From: Planctomycetaceae bacterium
GTDB lineage: Bacteria; Planctomycetota; Planctomycetia; Pirellulales; Pirellulaceae
Assembly: GCA_007129635.1 (NCBI GenBank)
Contig: SKVE01000335.1
Coordinates: forward strand, 1-8,658
Direction of reading: 5' to 3'
DNA length: 8,658 bases
This document shows positions 1-6,509 of this stretch, one piece after another (the first letter of the stretch is position 1; each line of letters opens with the position of its first letter). The notes under the pieces were generated by a model that ran no database searches, had not been told where the DNA came from, and was given only the letters and a program-made list of their open reading frames with translations. A program made the translations under genes and the position numbers.

Positions 1-679
1 CGCTCATCTGTGAATCTTCGCCGGACTTGACGTGCCAAAAGTGGACGGTGGAATCTTGTTCGCCGGTAGCGATGTACTTGGACTTCGGACTCCAGGCCAG
101 AACCAGGCTGGAACCCTTCCAATGATACTTGCGCGGTCGAGCTTGCCGGCCGGGCACGTGCAACGTCAACCCCAAGTAGGCAGCCACCGCCACAGCACTG
201 CCGTCCGGGTTCCAGCCGATATCTGCAATCGTGCTGGCATGATCGTCTGATTCGTATTCGATTTGGCCATCGGGCGACCAGATCCGCAGCGATTTGCCAG
301 CCGCGGACGCCAATCGCTGCTTTCCGGGTTGGTAAACCACTTTGGCGACCCAGTCCGCACCTGCTGGCAATTGGCGCCTAAGTTTCCACGAGTTCGCGTC
401 CCAGATCTTGACCAGGCTGTCTTGGCCGGCCGTGGCAAACTCCTCCCCGTCCGCTCGCCAAGCCACCGAAGTCGCGCCGTGGTCGTGGCTGCCGACATCC
501 CGCAAGACGCCTGCTTCGTCCGCCCGATCGACGACCAGGATACGTCCCTCGACCGTCACCAGCGCGACCTGCCGTCCCGTCGGCGACCAGGCCAGATCCA
601 GGATATATTGCCCGACATCGAAGACCCAGCGATCCACCAGCGGACAATCGGCGTTTCGGTCCGATCCTATACCAAACAT
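1..679 (-). CDS. WD40-repeat beta-propeller protein (partial, C-terminus beyond the window)
   Basis: The reading frame is open from an ATG at 679 down to the window edge, giving at least 226 residues with no stop. At least five WD40-like blades are visible, each with the typical hydrophobic-A-W-x-P-D/T-G core and several with a closing W-D or [40 protein letters not shown] (in part), [27 protein letters not shown] and [16 protein letters not shown] followed by VHFW. WD40 propellers are protein-interaction scaffolds without catalytic activity. No signal peptide is seen, so a cytoplasmic location is likely. The start codon lies inside the 3' end of the upstream COG0523 GTPase gene (13-nt overlap), with an AGGA Shine-Dalgarno-like stretch about 8 nt upstream, so translation is probably coupled. 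An interaction with the GTPase or its clients is inferred from this context only. WD40 identity is confident; function is unknown. Confidence 0.85.
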   Translation of the reverse strand, partial: MFGIGSDRNADCPLVDRWVFDVGQYILDLAWSPTGRQVALVTVEGRILVVDRADEAGVLRDVGSHDHGATSVAWRADGEEFATAGQDSLVKIWDANSWKLRRQLPAGADWVAKVVYQPGKQRLASAAGKSLRIWSPDGQIEYESDDHASTIADIGWNPDGSAVAVAAYLGLTLHVPGRQARPRKYHWKGSSLVLAWSPKSKYIATGEQDSTVHFWHVKSGEDSQMS

Positions 680-2016
680 GCGTTGAATCCTGCTACCAAT
701 GCTTCGCGATCCAGGTTCCGGCCAATGAAGATCAGCGAATTGCGTCGCGGCTGGCCATCCCAGGGCCGATCAGGTCGACCATCGAACAGCATGTGGACCC
801 CTTGGAAAACGAAGCGCTGCGACATGCCCTGCAGGCTGAGGATCCCCTTCATCCGAAAGATATCAGGCCCTTGCGTGGCCAGCAGATTCCGCAGCCAGTC
901 CTGGAACCGTTCGGGATCCAAGTCACCCGGCGTGGTAATCCCGACGGAAGTCACGGTCTCGTCATGCTCGTGATCCGGCTTGTACTCGCGAACCACCAGC
1001 GGTTCTATCCGATGACCCGTTCCGTCTACAAGATACGCTTGAAATTCGTCGGGATGATGCTCGGTGAACAGCGAGTAGTGGCCAGCTTGGCTGATGCACA
1101 GCGGGAAACGCGATTCCGTCCCGTCCAACGTCAACTGATACAGCAAGCTTCCGGGCGTGAGAGAATGGCCGGACTCGAGCGGATACGGGGCGTCGGAGAA
1201 GATAAGGACCGCCGGTTCCACCGCCTCGCGCATCGCCTCGTCCGTCGCCTGGTCGACCTGGCGCAGGCAAGCATTCATCGACGGGTCAGGGCCTTGCTGC
1301 AGGACCAAGGAAACCTCGCCCGGCGTCAAAACGTACAGCCCGCTCCACTCGAACGGATACTCGGGTTCCAAGAACGACGGATCGACCTCCAAGGCACGAT
1401 CCAAGTCGAATCCGCCCAATCCCAGGATCTTGTCCATCTCGACCAAGGCGTCCTGGGTGCGAAAGATCTTCGCGGCCGAATTCATGCTATGGATGCGGGC
1501 CTCCAACCGATCCAGTTCCTCGGACGTCACCAGATCGACCTTGTTCAGCAGGATCACGTCGGCGAAGGCGATCTGTTCTTTCACTTCGTCGCTTTCGTCG
1601 ATGTGCTGCACGACGTGCTTGGCGTCCACCAGCGTGACGATGCCATCCAAGGCCAAATACTCCTGGATCTCGTCGTCCATAAAAAACGTTTGCGCCACAG
1701 GGCCGGGGTCGGCCATGCCCGTCGTTTCGATCATGATATAGTCGAAACGATCGCGGCGTTTCATCAGATTCCCCAAGATCCGGATCAGATCTCCCCGCAC
1801 GGTGCAGCAGATACACCCGTTGTTCATCTCGAAGATCTCTTCTTCCGCGCCGATCACCAAATCGTTGTCGACACCGATCTCTCCGAATTCGTTTTCGATC
1901 ACCGCAATCCTCTTCCCGTGATTCTCGGAAAGAATCCGGTTCAGGAGCGTGGTCTTACCCGAGCCCAGAAAGCCCGTCAGAACGGTCACCGGGACGCGCT
2001 CGCGATCAGTGAACAT
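667..2016 (-). CDS. COG0523 (CobW/CobW_C) GTPase, probable zinc metallochaperone with a central inserted domain
   Basis: This 449-residue protein is a G3E-family P-loop GTPase of COG0523. Members bind Zn, Ni or Co and couple GTP hydrolysis to metal delivery to target enzymes. Visible motifs are Walker [10 protein letters not shown] (15-23), the family metal-binding motif C68-I-C70-C71, ETTG (97-100) and the guanine-specificity motif NKVD (158-161). The CobW_C domain covers about residues 355-449 and includes a FIGRNLD strand (430-436). Between the two domains lies a stretch of about 125 residues (222-350) that is absent from compact members such as YjiA (about 318 residues). It contains [11 protein letters not shown] (311-321) and an acidic-histidine stretch D-H-E-H-D (348-352), a possible extra metal site. 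The frame is open 31 codons further upstream, but ATG 2016 is preferred because AAGGAG sits 6 nt before it and the family start ([12 protein letters not shown]) follows directly. It is divergent from a zinc-type ABC importer and has a Zur-like operator at its promoter. Confidence 0.93.
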   Translation of the reverse strand: MFTDRERVPVTVLTGFLGSGKTTLLNRILSENHGKRIAVIENEFGEIGVDNDLVIGAEEEIFEMNNGCICCTVRGDLIRILGNLMKRRDRFDYIMIETTGMADPGPVAQTFFMDDEIQEYLALDGIVTLVDAKHVVQHIDESDEVKEQIAFADVILLNKVDLVTSEELDRLEARIHSMNSAAKIFRTQDALVEMDKILGLGGFDLDRALEVDPSFLEPEYPFEWSGLYVLTPGEVSLVLQQGPDPSMNACLRQVDQATDEAMREAVEPAVLIFSDAPYPLESGHSLTPGSLLYQLTLDGTESRFPLCISQAGHYSLFTEHHPDEFQAYLVDGTGHRIEPLVVREYKPDHEHDETVTSVGITTPGDLDPERFQDWLRNLLATQGPDIFRMKGILSLQGMSQRFVFQGVHMLFDGRPDRPWDGQPRRNSLIFIGRNLDREALVAGFNACLV

Positions 2017-2022
2017 GAATGT

Positions 2023-2028
2023 CTCCTT
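2023..2028 (-). promoter_or_regulatory. Ribosome-binding site deciding the GTPase start
   Basis: A perfect AAGGAG on the minus strand lies 6 nt before ATG 2016. It selects this start over the in-frame ATG at 2109, which would add 31 residues with no family resemblance and would lie nearly at the predicted transcription start. Confidence 0.8.
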
Positions 2029-2104
2029 GTTGAATACCTGGCGAGTTCTGTTCGCGGCCAGGAAAGAAGGCCCGCGCAAGCCCTGATTGACTTCGTCTTG
2101 TAAA

Positions 2105-2119
2105 TGCAATACGATTGCA
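2105..2119. promoter_or_regulatory. Candidate Zur/Fur-family operator (15-bp palindrome)
   Basis: TGCAATACGATTGCA is a perfect 6-3-6 inverted repeat (TGCAAT / ATTGCA). Its length and TGnAA...TTnCA outline resemble 15-bp Fur-superfamily sites such as TGATAAT-N-ATTATCA. It lies 2 nt downstream of the predicted minus-strand -10 element, across the expected transcription start, which is a classic repressor position. It is the only such site noticed in the window and sits between a COG0523 GTPase and a ZnuA-type importer, both of which are commonly regulated by Zur. The palindrome and position are seen directly; Zur as the ligand is inference. Confidence 0.6.
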
Positions 2120-2121
2120 GA

Positions 2122-2149
2122 ATAGTAAGGATTCAGCAGTTTTTGTCAA
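2122..2149 (-). promoter_or_regulatory. Sigma70-like promoter for the COG0523 GTPase-WD40 operon
   Basis: On the minus strand a consensus -35 TTGACA (2144-2149) is followed by a 16-nt spacer and a -10 TACTAT (2122-2127, 4 of 6 matches to TATAAT). The predicted start near 2115 falls inside the palindrome at 2105-2119 and leaves a leader of about 100 nt before the GTPase ATG. I found no equally good promoter for the plus-strand importer genes in this interval, although one must be near. Confidence 0.6.
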
Positions 2150-2218
2150 GCGAATTCGAGACCGTTTTTTTTGAGATGCGATCGGGCCGATAACCCGAGA
2201 CAACCGACGGAACGAACC

Positions 2219-3142
2219 ATGCAATGGAATCGACTTTGTTGCCGAGTGTGTTTCCTGTTCAGCTTGCTGATAGGGGGTGGCTGCGGAGTTCCCAGCCAGC
2301 CGCAGCCGTTGCAGGAGAGGCGTCTGTCGGTCGTGGCGACCTACAGCATTTTGGGTGATTGGGTGCAACAGGTGGGCGGTTCGCGTGTTCAGGTAATGAC
2401 ACTGGTCGGGCCGGGCGGGGATGCTCATACCTATCAGCCGGTCCCCCAGGATAGCGTGTCCTTGGGGCGGGTGGCGATCGTTTTCGAGAACGGATTAGGT
2501 TTCGAGACGTGGATGGACAGATTATTTGAAAGCAGCGGCTCGTCCGCGCAGCGCGTGGTCGTCAGCCGATCCATCGTGCCGCGGCCAATCGGCACGCTGG
2601 GTAATATCGAGGAGCAGGATCCGCATGTCTGGCACGATCCCGTCCAGGCGATCGCCATGGTCCAGGTGATCGCTGATTCTCTTGCAACAGCCGATCCGGC
2701 GAATGCTGAGTTCTACGAAGCGCGAGCCGATGGGTACTTGGAGCAGTTGCGCCGATTGGACGCCTGGATCGCGGAACAAACGGCTCGGGTACCCGAAGCT
2801 CGTCGTGTCTTGGTCACGACACACGATACGTTCGGCTACTTCGCCGAGCGTTACGGGTTCGAGATCCTGAGTGTAATGGGTTCGGTCAGCAGCGAAGTGG
2901 CGGATCCGTCAGCCGCCGAAATGGCGGCGGTTGTCCGGCAGATTCGCTCGAGGAACGTTCCGGCGGTCTTTGCCGAAAACATCCTCAGTCCGCGTTTAAC
3001 CGAACAGATCGCTCGGGAAGCCGATGTCACGTTGGTGGCGACATTATACACCGACGCCCTGGGCCCCGCCGATTCGCCCGGGGCCAACTATCTGTCGATG
3101 ATGCGGTTCAACGTGCAAGCGATCGTCGAGGCATTGCAATGA
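2219..3142 (+). CDS. znuA: Zinc (or manganese) ABC transporter substrate-binding lipoprotein, ZnuA/TroA-like
   Basis: This 307-residue cluster A-I solute-binding protein captures divalent metal outside the inner membrane and passes it to the ABC permease. The N-terminus has a basic-hydrophobic signal (residues 5-18) ending in G-G-G-C22. This is a plausible though imperfect lipobox with Gly rather than Leu at -3, so membrane anchoring is likely. The family metal ligands are recognisable as H70 (GGDAHTYQP), H136 (DPHVWHDP), H202 (TTHDTFGYFAERYG) and D279 (LYTDALG). There is no long His-rich loop of the kind seen in many ZnuA proteins, so Mn or Fe specificity cannot be excluded. Zinc is favoured because of the COG0523 neighbour and the Zur-like site. 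ATG 2219 is preferred over the in-frame ATG at 2171 because the signal peptide starts there; the Shine-Dalgarno is weak (ACGGAACG). Its stop overlaps the next gene by ATGA. Confidence 0.92.
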   Translation: MQWNRLCCRVCFLFSLLIGGGCGVPSQPQPLQERRLSVVATYSILGDWVQQVGGSRVQVMTLVGPGGDAHTYQPVPQDSVSLGRVAIVFENGLGFETWMDRLFESSGSSAQRVVVSRSIVPRPIGTLGNIEEQDPHVWHDPVQAIAMVQVIADSLATADPANAEFYEARADGYLEQLRRLDAWIAEQTARVPEARRVLVTTHDTFGYFAERYGFEILSVMGSVSSEVADPSAAEMAAVVRQIRSRNVPAVFAENILSPRLTEQIAREADVTLVATLYTDALGPADSPGANYLSMMRFNVQAIVEALQ

Positions 3143-3966
3143 GTTCTTGCGGTCGCGAACATCCTCGGTGGGCATACGGAGAGCGCCAGCACGGCCGACT
3201 CCGCACGGGCGCGGTGCCCCTGCAGGTATCGAATCTGACAACTCGCTATCCGGGCACTGGGGCAGCCGTCCTGGCGAATGTCTCGTTTGCGGTGACGGCG
3301 GGTCAGCGGGTTGCGTTGGTCGGTCCGAACGGAGCTGGCAAGAGCACGATTTTGAAGACGATCGCTGGGCTGCTACGTCCCGAGTACGGCGAGGTGCGGG
3401 TGTACGGCGATCCGATCGGCACATGTCACCATCGCCTGGCCTACCTGCCGCAACGAGCCGACTTGGATTGGCGGTTTCCCATCACGGTTGCGGAACTGGT
3501 GATGACGGGCCGCTACGTCCACCTGGGATGGTTTCGCTGGCCACGTGCCCGCGACTGGCAACGAGTGCACGGTTGTTTGCAGCGGCTGGGGATCGCGGAT
3601 CTGGCGAATCGGCAGATCGCGGATCTGTCAGGCGGTCAGCAGCAACGTGCGTTGTTGGCGCGTGCTCTCGTGCAAGACGCCCGCCTGTTCTTGCTCGACG
3701 AACCGTTGAACGCTGTCGATGAAGCAACGCGTGATCTGGTGACCGAGGTTCTGGCGGATGAGGCTCGCGCGGGCGGCAGCGTGCTGGCCGCGACGCACGA
3801 TCTCCAGCGGCTGGGCGAATCGTTCGACGCCGTCATTCACTTGCGCGAGGGGCGCGTCGAGCAGCTCGAGACGTTGGTTGTCGCCCATGCTGTGCCGAGG
3901 CCCGCTCGAACGATCGCCGCGGCGGTTTCAAATCAGCGGATGGGAGATCGTTCATGCAGTGGGTGA
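3139..3966 (+). CDS. znuC: Metal ABC transporter ATP-binding protein, ZnuC-like
   Basis: This 275-residue ABC ATPase energises metal uptake at the cytoplasmic face of the ZnuB-type permease. All key elements are present: Walker A GPNGAGKST (62-70), Q-loop LPQ (Q105), signature LSGGQQQR (163-170), Walker B LFLLDEP (183-189) and switch H219 in ATHD. The D-W-R-F-P-I-T-V stretch after the Q-loop is typical of Mn/Zn-type ATPases. The ATG at 3139 overlaps the znuA stop (ATGA) and has GAGG 7 nt upstream, which supports coupled translation. This start leaves an N-terminal extension of about 25 residues before the usual family start; GTG 3214 (V-P-L-Q-V) is an alternative with a poorer ribosome-binding site. 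It overlaps the permease gene by 13 nt. Confidence 0.93.
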   Translation: MSSCGREHPRWAYGERQHGRLRTGAVPLQVSNLTTRYPGTGAAVLANVSFAVTAGQRVALVGPNGAGKSTILKTIAGLLRPEYGEVRVYGDPIGTCHHRLAYLPQRADLDWRFPITVAELVMTGRYVHLGWFRWPRARDWQRVHGCLQRLGIADLANRQIADLSGGQQQRALLARALVQDARLFLLDEPLNAVDEATRDLVTEVLADEARAGGSVLAATHDLQRLGESFDAVIHLREGRVEQLETLVVAHAVPRPARTIAAAVSNQRMGDRSCSG

Positions 3967-4802
3967 TCGAACCGTTGCAGTACGGCTTCATGCGCCAGGC
4001 CCTGGTTGCAGGCTTGCTGGTCGGCGCCACGTGTTCGTTGCTGGGCGTTTATGTGGTGCTGCGACGTTTGGCCTTTTTGGGTGATGCGGTAGCGCATACC
4101 ACACTGCCCGGTATTGTCATCGCCTACTTGAATCAATGGAATTTGTTCTTGGGTGCGTTGGCTGCTGCGCTGGTGACGGCGCTGGGGATCGGCTGCCTGA
4201 GTCATCGGGAGCGGCTCCGCGAGGACACGGCGATCGGCGTGTTGTTTTCCGGCATGTTCGCGCTGGGGATCGTCCTGATCAGCCGAACCAGAAGCTACCG
4301 GGATTTCTCGCACATCCTGTTCGGAAACATTCTGGGCGTATCGACTGGCGACCTGGTCGGCATCTTGCTGGTGGGGTTGATCGTCGTCGGAACGTTGTGG
4401 GCATTTCACAAGGAACTGGTGTTGACCAGTGTCGATCCGCTGCACGCCCAAGTCATCGGACTATCGGCGGACAAGATCCGGTATTTGCTGCTCATCTTGC
4501 TGGCCATGGCGGTGGTTACCGCCATCCAGGCGGTTGGGGTCGTGCTGACCACTGCCTTGCTGGTCACGCCCGCAGCAACCGCGTCGTTGCTGACCAAGCG
4601 GTTGCAGCGCATGTTCGCGCTCGCGGTACTGTTTTCGACCATGGGCACCACAGCCGGTTTGTACGCTTCCTTTTATCTGGGAGTGTCCAGTGGCGGCGCG
4701 ATTGTCCTGGCATGTACGCTGCTGTTCGGAATCGTCTTCGTCACTCGATCGCTGGTCCGCTACCCGTCTTTCCTAATTCTCTTGCCTCGGCCGATTCGGT
4801 AA
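3954..4802 (+). CDS. znuB: Metal ABC transporter permease, ZnuB/ABC-3 family
   Basis: This 282-residue, very hydrophobic integral membrane protein, with roughly eight helices judged by eye, forms the channel of the zinc/manganese importer. Family landmarks are GVYVVLRRLAFLGDAVAHT (31-49), D-T-A-I-G-V-L-F (about 91-98), LFGNILGVS in the middle, QAVGVVLTTALLVTPAATA and MGTTAGLYASFYLGVSSGGA near the C-terminus. The length is normal for ABC-3 permeases. ATG 3954 has GGGAG 7 nt upstream and lies inside the end of the ATPase gene. One permease, one ATPase and one binding protein form a complete importer in a single operon. The following 100 bases (4803-4902) contain no gene and no clear promoter or terminator. 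Confidence 0.94.
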   Translation: MQWVIEPLQYGFMRQALVAGLLVGATCSLLGVYVVLRRLAFLGDAVAHTTLPGIVIAYLNQWNLFLGALAAALVTALGIGCLSHRERLREDTAIGVLFSGMFALGIVLISRTRSYRDFSHILFGNILGVSTGDLVGILLVGLIVVGTLWAFHKELVLTSVDPLHAQVIGLSADKIRYLLLILLAMAVVTAIQAVGVVLTTALLVTPAATASLLTKRLQRMFALAVLFSTMGTTAGLYASFYLGVSSGGAIVLACTLLFGIVFVTRSLVRYPSFLILLPRPIR

Positions 4803-4902
4803 ACTATGCTTTGTCACATTCGATGGTCGGACCGAAGCGTGAGCGGGCGATGGTTTTGTCGCCTGTTGCCGGGTATTTCCTGTTCCAAGGTTCGAACATC
4901 CT

Positions 4903-5682
4903 ATGCACCATCACTCGTACGAACTCACGTTGGGGTTGAGCTTTTTGCTGGGCATGCTGCATGCCTTAGAGCCCGGCCATGGCAAGACGGCCATGTTCGT
5001 CTATCTGGTCGGGGCGCGCCGCAGTGTCTGGCACCCGCTGGTTATGGGGATCAGCACGGCCGTTTCTCATTCGCTGTCATTGCTGGCCATCGCGTTTTCG
5101 GTCCACCTGGCTCATCACTTGATCATCGGCGATCATCACCACGAGCATCAGGTGTCGCGGGTGCTGCAGTGGATCAGTGCGATGTTGGTCGTCGCGATCG
5201 GCATTTGGATGTTGGTGCAAACTCGACGGGGGCGGCCTGCGACGTGTGGTTGCGGCCAGCATGCACACAGCCAGGACCATCACCACGATCCGCATCCCCA
5301 GGTGGTCTCGCTCGGCGGCATCAACTCGGTGGTAGAACCGCAACTGGCCGAGCCGCCGACGCTCCGGTCGCCGCAGGGGTTTCGGACGACGGCCTTGTTG
5401 GGTTTCGCGGTCGGTTTGCTGCCCTGTCCGTCCGCGCTGGCCGCACTGTTCACGGGCCTTTCGACCGGTGCGCCGGGCCAGGCGTATGTGATCGTGTTTC
5501 TGTTCGCCGCCGGCATCGCTCTGTCGCTTTCGGTCGTCGGTCTGCTGCTGCAGCGTTTCGGCGATCGGCTCGGGAACCGGGTCAGCCGTTTTTCGCACCT
5601 GCCATGGCACTACTTTCGCGGTGCTTTGATCTTGACGATCGGCGGCATCTATACCCTGCGGCTGGTCGTCGTCGGTACGTAG
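4903..5682 (+). CDS. NicO/RcnA-like transition-metal transporter
   Basis: This 259-residue inner-membrane protein has the NicO-family (PF03824-type) signature GMLHALEPGHGKT (17-29; H20 and H26 are probable metal ligands), followed by GISTAVSHSLSLL (49-61) and, in the second half, GFAVGLLPCPSALAAL (167-182). About six membrane segments fall into two halves. The loops are rich in histidine: HHH at 2-4, G-D-H-H-H-E-H (76-82) and a Cys/His cluster C115, C117, H120, H122, H126-H128 and H131. This is the layout of RcnA-type Ni/Co carriers, which export metal; other members import nickel, so direction and metal (Zn, Ni or Co) are unproven. The position behind a zinc importer suggests a role in the same metal economy. 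ATG 4903 is the first usable start after an in-frame stop at 4840. It has only a distant AAGG, so expression may depend on upstream translation. Confidence 0.85.
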   Translation: MHHHSYELTLGLSFLLGMLHALEPGHGKTAMFVYLVGARRSVWHPLVMGISTAVSHSLSLLAIAFSVHLAHHLIIGDHHHEHQVSRVLQWISAMLVVAIGIWMLVQTRRGRPATCGCGQHAHSQDHHHDPHPQVVSLGGINSVVEPQLAEPPTLRSPQGFRTTALLGFAVGLLPCPSALAALFTGLSTGAPGQAYVIVFLFAAGIALSLSVVGLLLQRFGDRLGNRVSRFSHLPWHYFRGALILTIGGIYTLRLVVVGT

Positions 5683-5772
5683 ACCATGGTTGCGAACGTG
5701 TTGTCGGGAACCGTTTGGCAGCGACCGACCCTTGGGACACTGGCTTGCTTGGATTCTGACACCTGTTTTTTC

Positions 5773-5778
5773 GGGAGG
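5773..5778 (+). promoter_or_regulatory. Strong ribosome-binding site before the COG0523 remnant
   Basis: GGGAGG lies 8 nt before ATG 5787 and is one of the best Shine-Dalgarno matches in the window. Its retention means the shortened reading frame at 5787-6017 could still be translated. No convincing promoter was seen in 5683-5786. Confidence 0.7.
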
Positions 5779-5786
5779 GATTATCG

Positions 5787-6017
5787 ATGGATCGTGAGTG
5801 TCGACGTCTGCCGGTCACCGTGCTGTCGGGATTTCTGGGTGCGGGGAAGCCCACCTTGCTGAATCAGTACTTGGATTCGACCCGGATCGAGGCGACGCTT
5901 CAGTCTTGCGTGCTGTCGGACGAGGAGATGGCCGCTGGCCCGGAGGTCTGGGAGACCTGGGAAGATCCGTTTGGCGGCGGGGAACCGTCCTGCGAAACCG
6001 AACCCTCGGTCGCATGA
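5787..6017 (+). pseudogene. Internally deleted second COG0523 (YciC/ZigA-type) GTPase remnant, 76 codons
   Basis: Residues 8-26 (LPVTVLSGFLGAGKPTLLN) are the N-terminal strand and P-loop of a COG0523 GTPase. Residues 27-62 (starting Q-Y-L-D-S-T and running through S-D-E-E-M-A-A-G-P-E to D-P-F) match the extreme C-terminal tail of zinc-type COG0523 proteins, which typically reads L-D-x3-L-x3-L-x-A-C-L-L-T-D-E-E-M followed by G-P-x-x-W and D-P-F. Everything between (CxCC, ETTG, NKxD and most of CobW_C, some 300 residues) is missing, with the join near codons 26/27 and the frame kept. The P-loop Thr that binds Mg is Pro22 (codon CCC for ACC), so GTP binding should be lost. It has no stop or frameshift and a strong ribosome-binding site, so translation into a microprotein is possible. 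It belongs to a different subfamily from the intact GTPase at 667-2016, which ends just before the DEEM-type tail. The family assignment rests on remembered motifs. Confidence 0.75.
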
Positions 6018-6050
6018 TAGGCGGGAACGACGAGCTGCCAATCCGAAGAC

Positions 6051-6509
6051 ATGACCATGGTTCCAGCGCCCCACAACAGCATGAACAACCGGCCGAAGGC
6101 GTTCGAGCGACGTTTTTCGGTGCTGCGAGGGTCGTTAGCGGGTGAGTATGCCGCGATGCTGCTGATGTTTCATGCCGGTTGTGGCATGCTCGTCTGGGGG
6201 TTGGCGGCGCCGGCGTCCGCCAACGGACTGGGCCTGGTCCTGGGCCTTGTCCTTGTCCTGGTCCTGGTCCTGGGCTGGGTATGGCTTTTGGTCCGAACGA
6301 CGGGCGCGTTTTCGGGCAGGGGCATAACACCGCTTGTGACAGCCATCCTGGCTAGTTTCGTGTTTTTGGTCGTCTCCCGCGACCTTGGCGGTCTGCCGCC
6401 GTTTTTGGTCGCGGGGCCGTTTTCTCCGAGCGTGCTTCTTGCCATAATGACTGCCATGTTCTTCATCGATCTTACCGATTGCTGGCTGTCATTCCGGAGA
6501 AGCGGCTGA
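6051..6509 (+). CDS. Small hypothetical membrane protein
   Basis: I do not recognise this 152-residue protein. It has about four hydrophobic segments (roughly residues 34-53, 59-81, 93-109 and 126-143), a basic N-terminus (K16, R20, R21, R26) suggesting a cytoplasmic start, and an FRRSG tail. The second segment is almost pure Leu/Val/Gly because it is encoded by a hexanucleotide tandem repeat. ATG 6051 is the first start after a stop at 6018. ATG 6057 and ATG 6081 are alternatives, and none has a strong Shine-Dalgarno. Its TGA overlaps the ATG of the prepilin peptidase gene (TGATG at 6507-6511), so the two are probably coupled and this protein may act with it. Confidence 0.65.
   Translation: MTMVPAPHNSMNNRPKAFERRFSVLRGSLAGEYAAMLLMFHAGCGMLVWGLAAPASANGLGLVLGLVLVLVLVLGWVWLLVRTTGAFSGRGITPLVTAILASFVFLVVSRDLGGLPPFLVAGPFSPSVLLAIMTAMFFIDLTDCWLSFRRSG
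6228..6275 (+). repeat. Hexanucleotide tandem repeat, 8 units of consensus CTGGTC
   Basis: Eight consecutive 6-bp units (CTGGGC, CTGGTC, CTGGGC, CTTGTC, CTTGTC, CTGGTC, CTGGTC, CTGGGC) are in frame with the membrane protein and encode alternating Leu-Val/Leu-Gly residues 60-75 of a membrane helix. Gain or loss of a unit would change helix length by two residues without shifting the frame. Confidence 0.9.

Noticed and set aside
2053..2076. GC-rich imperfect hairpin in the GTPase leader (CGCGGCC pairing with GGCCCGCG around a 9-nt loop)
   Set aside because: It has a one-base bulge, no U-tract and no alternative structure I can see, and such pairings are frequent in GC-rich DNA. I cannot support a riboswitch or attenuator.
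793..2103. Long open frame on the plus strand opposite the GTPase
   Set aside because: It is the antisense shadow of a strongly supported COG0523 gene in codon-biased GC-rich DNA. Its translation is rich in R, Q and H with no family motif.
2165..2172. Run of eight T upstream of znuA as a possible terminator
   Set aside because: There is no stem directly before the T-tract on the plus strand and no plus-strand gene upstream to terminate.
3132..3141. CATTGCAATG palindrome at the znuA/znuC junction, sharing ATTGCA with the Zur-like site
   Set aside because: The half-sites are fused without the 3-bp centre, and the sequence is explained by the last codons of znuA and the start of znuC. No promoter is evident nearby.
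4806..5759. 317-codon plus-strand frame overlapping the NicO-type gene
   Set aside because: The translation is Arg/Gly/Ala-rich without membrane segments or motifs. The overlapping frame at 4903-5682 has clear NicO signatures.
5683..5786. Search for a promoter or Zur site before the COG0523 remnant
   Set aside because: No spaced -35/-10 pair or inverted repeat similar to 2105-2119 was found. Only the ribosome-binding site is supported.
5815..6330. Minus-strand frame with a Pro-Gly-Gln repeat ([14 protein letters not shown])
   Set aside because: The apparent collagen-like repeat is the complement of the CTGGTC hexamer repeat, and no start signal or family support is present.
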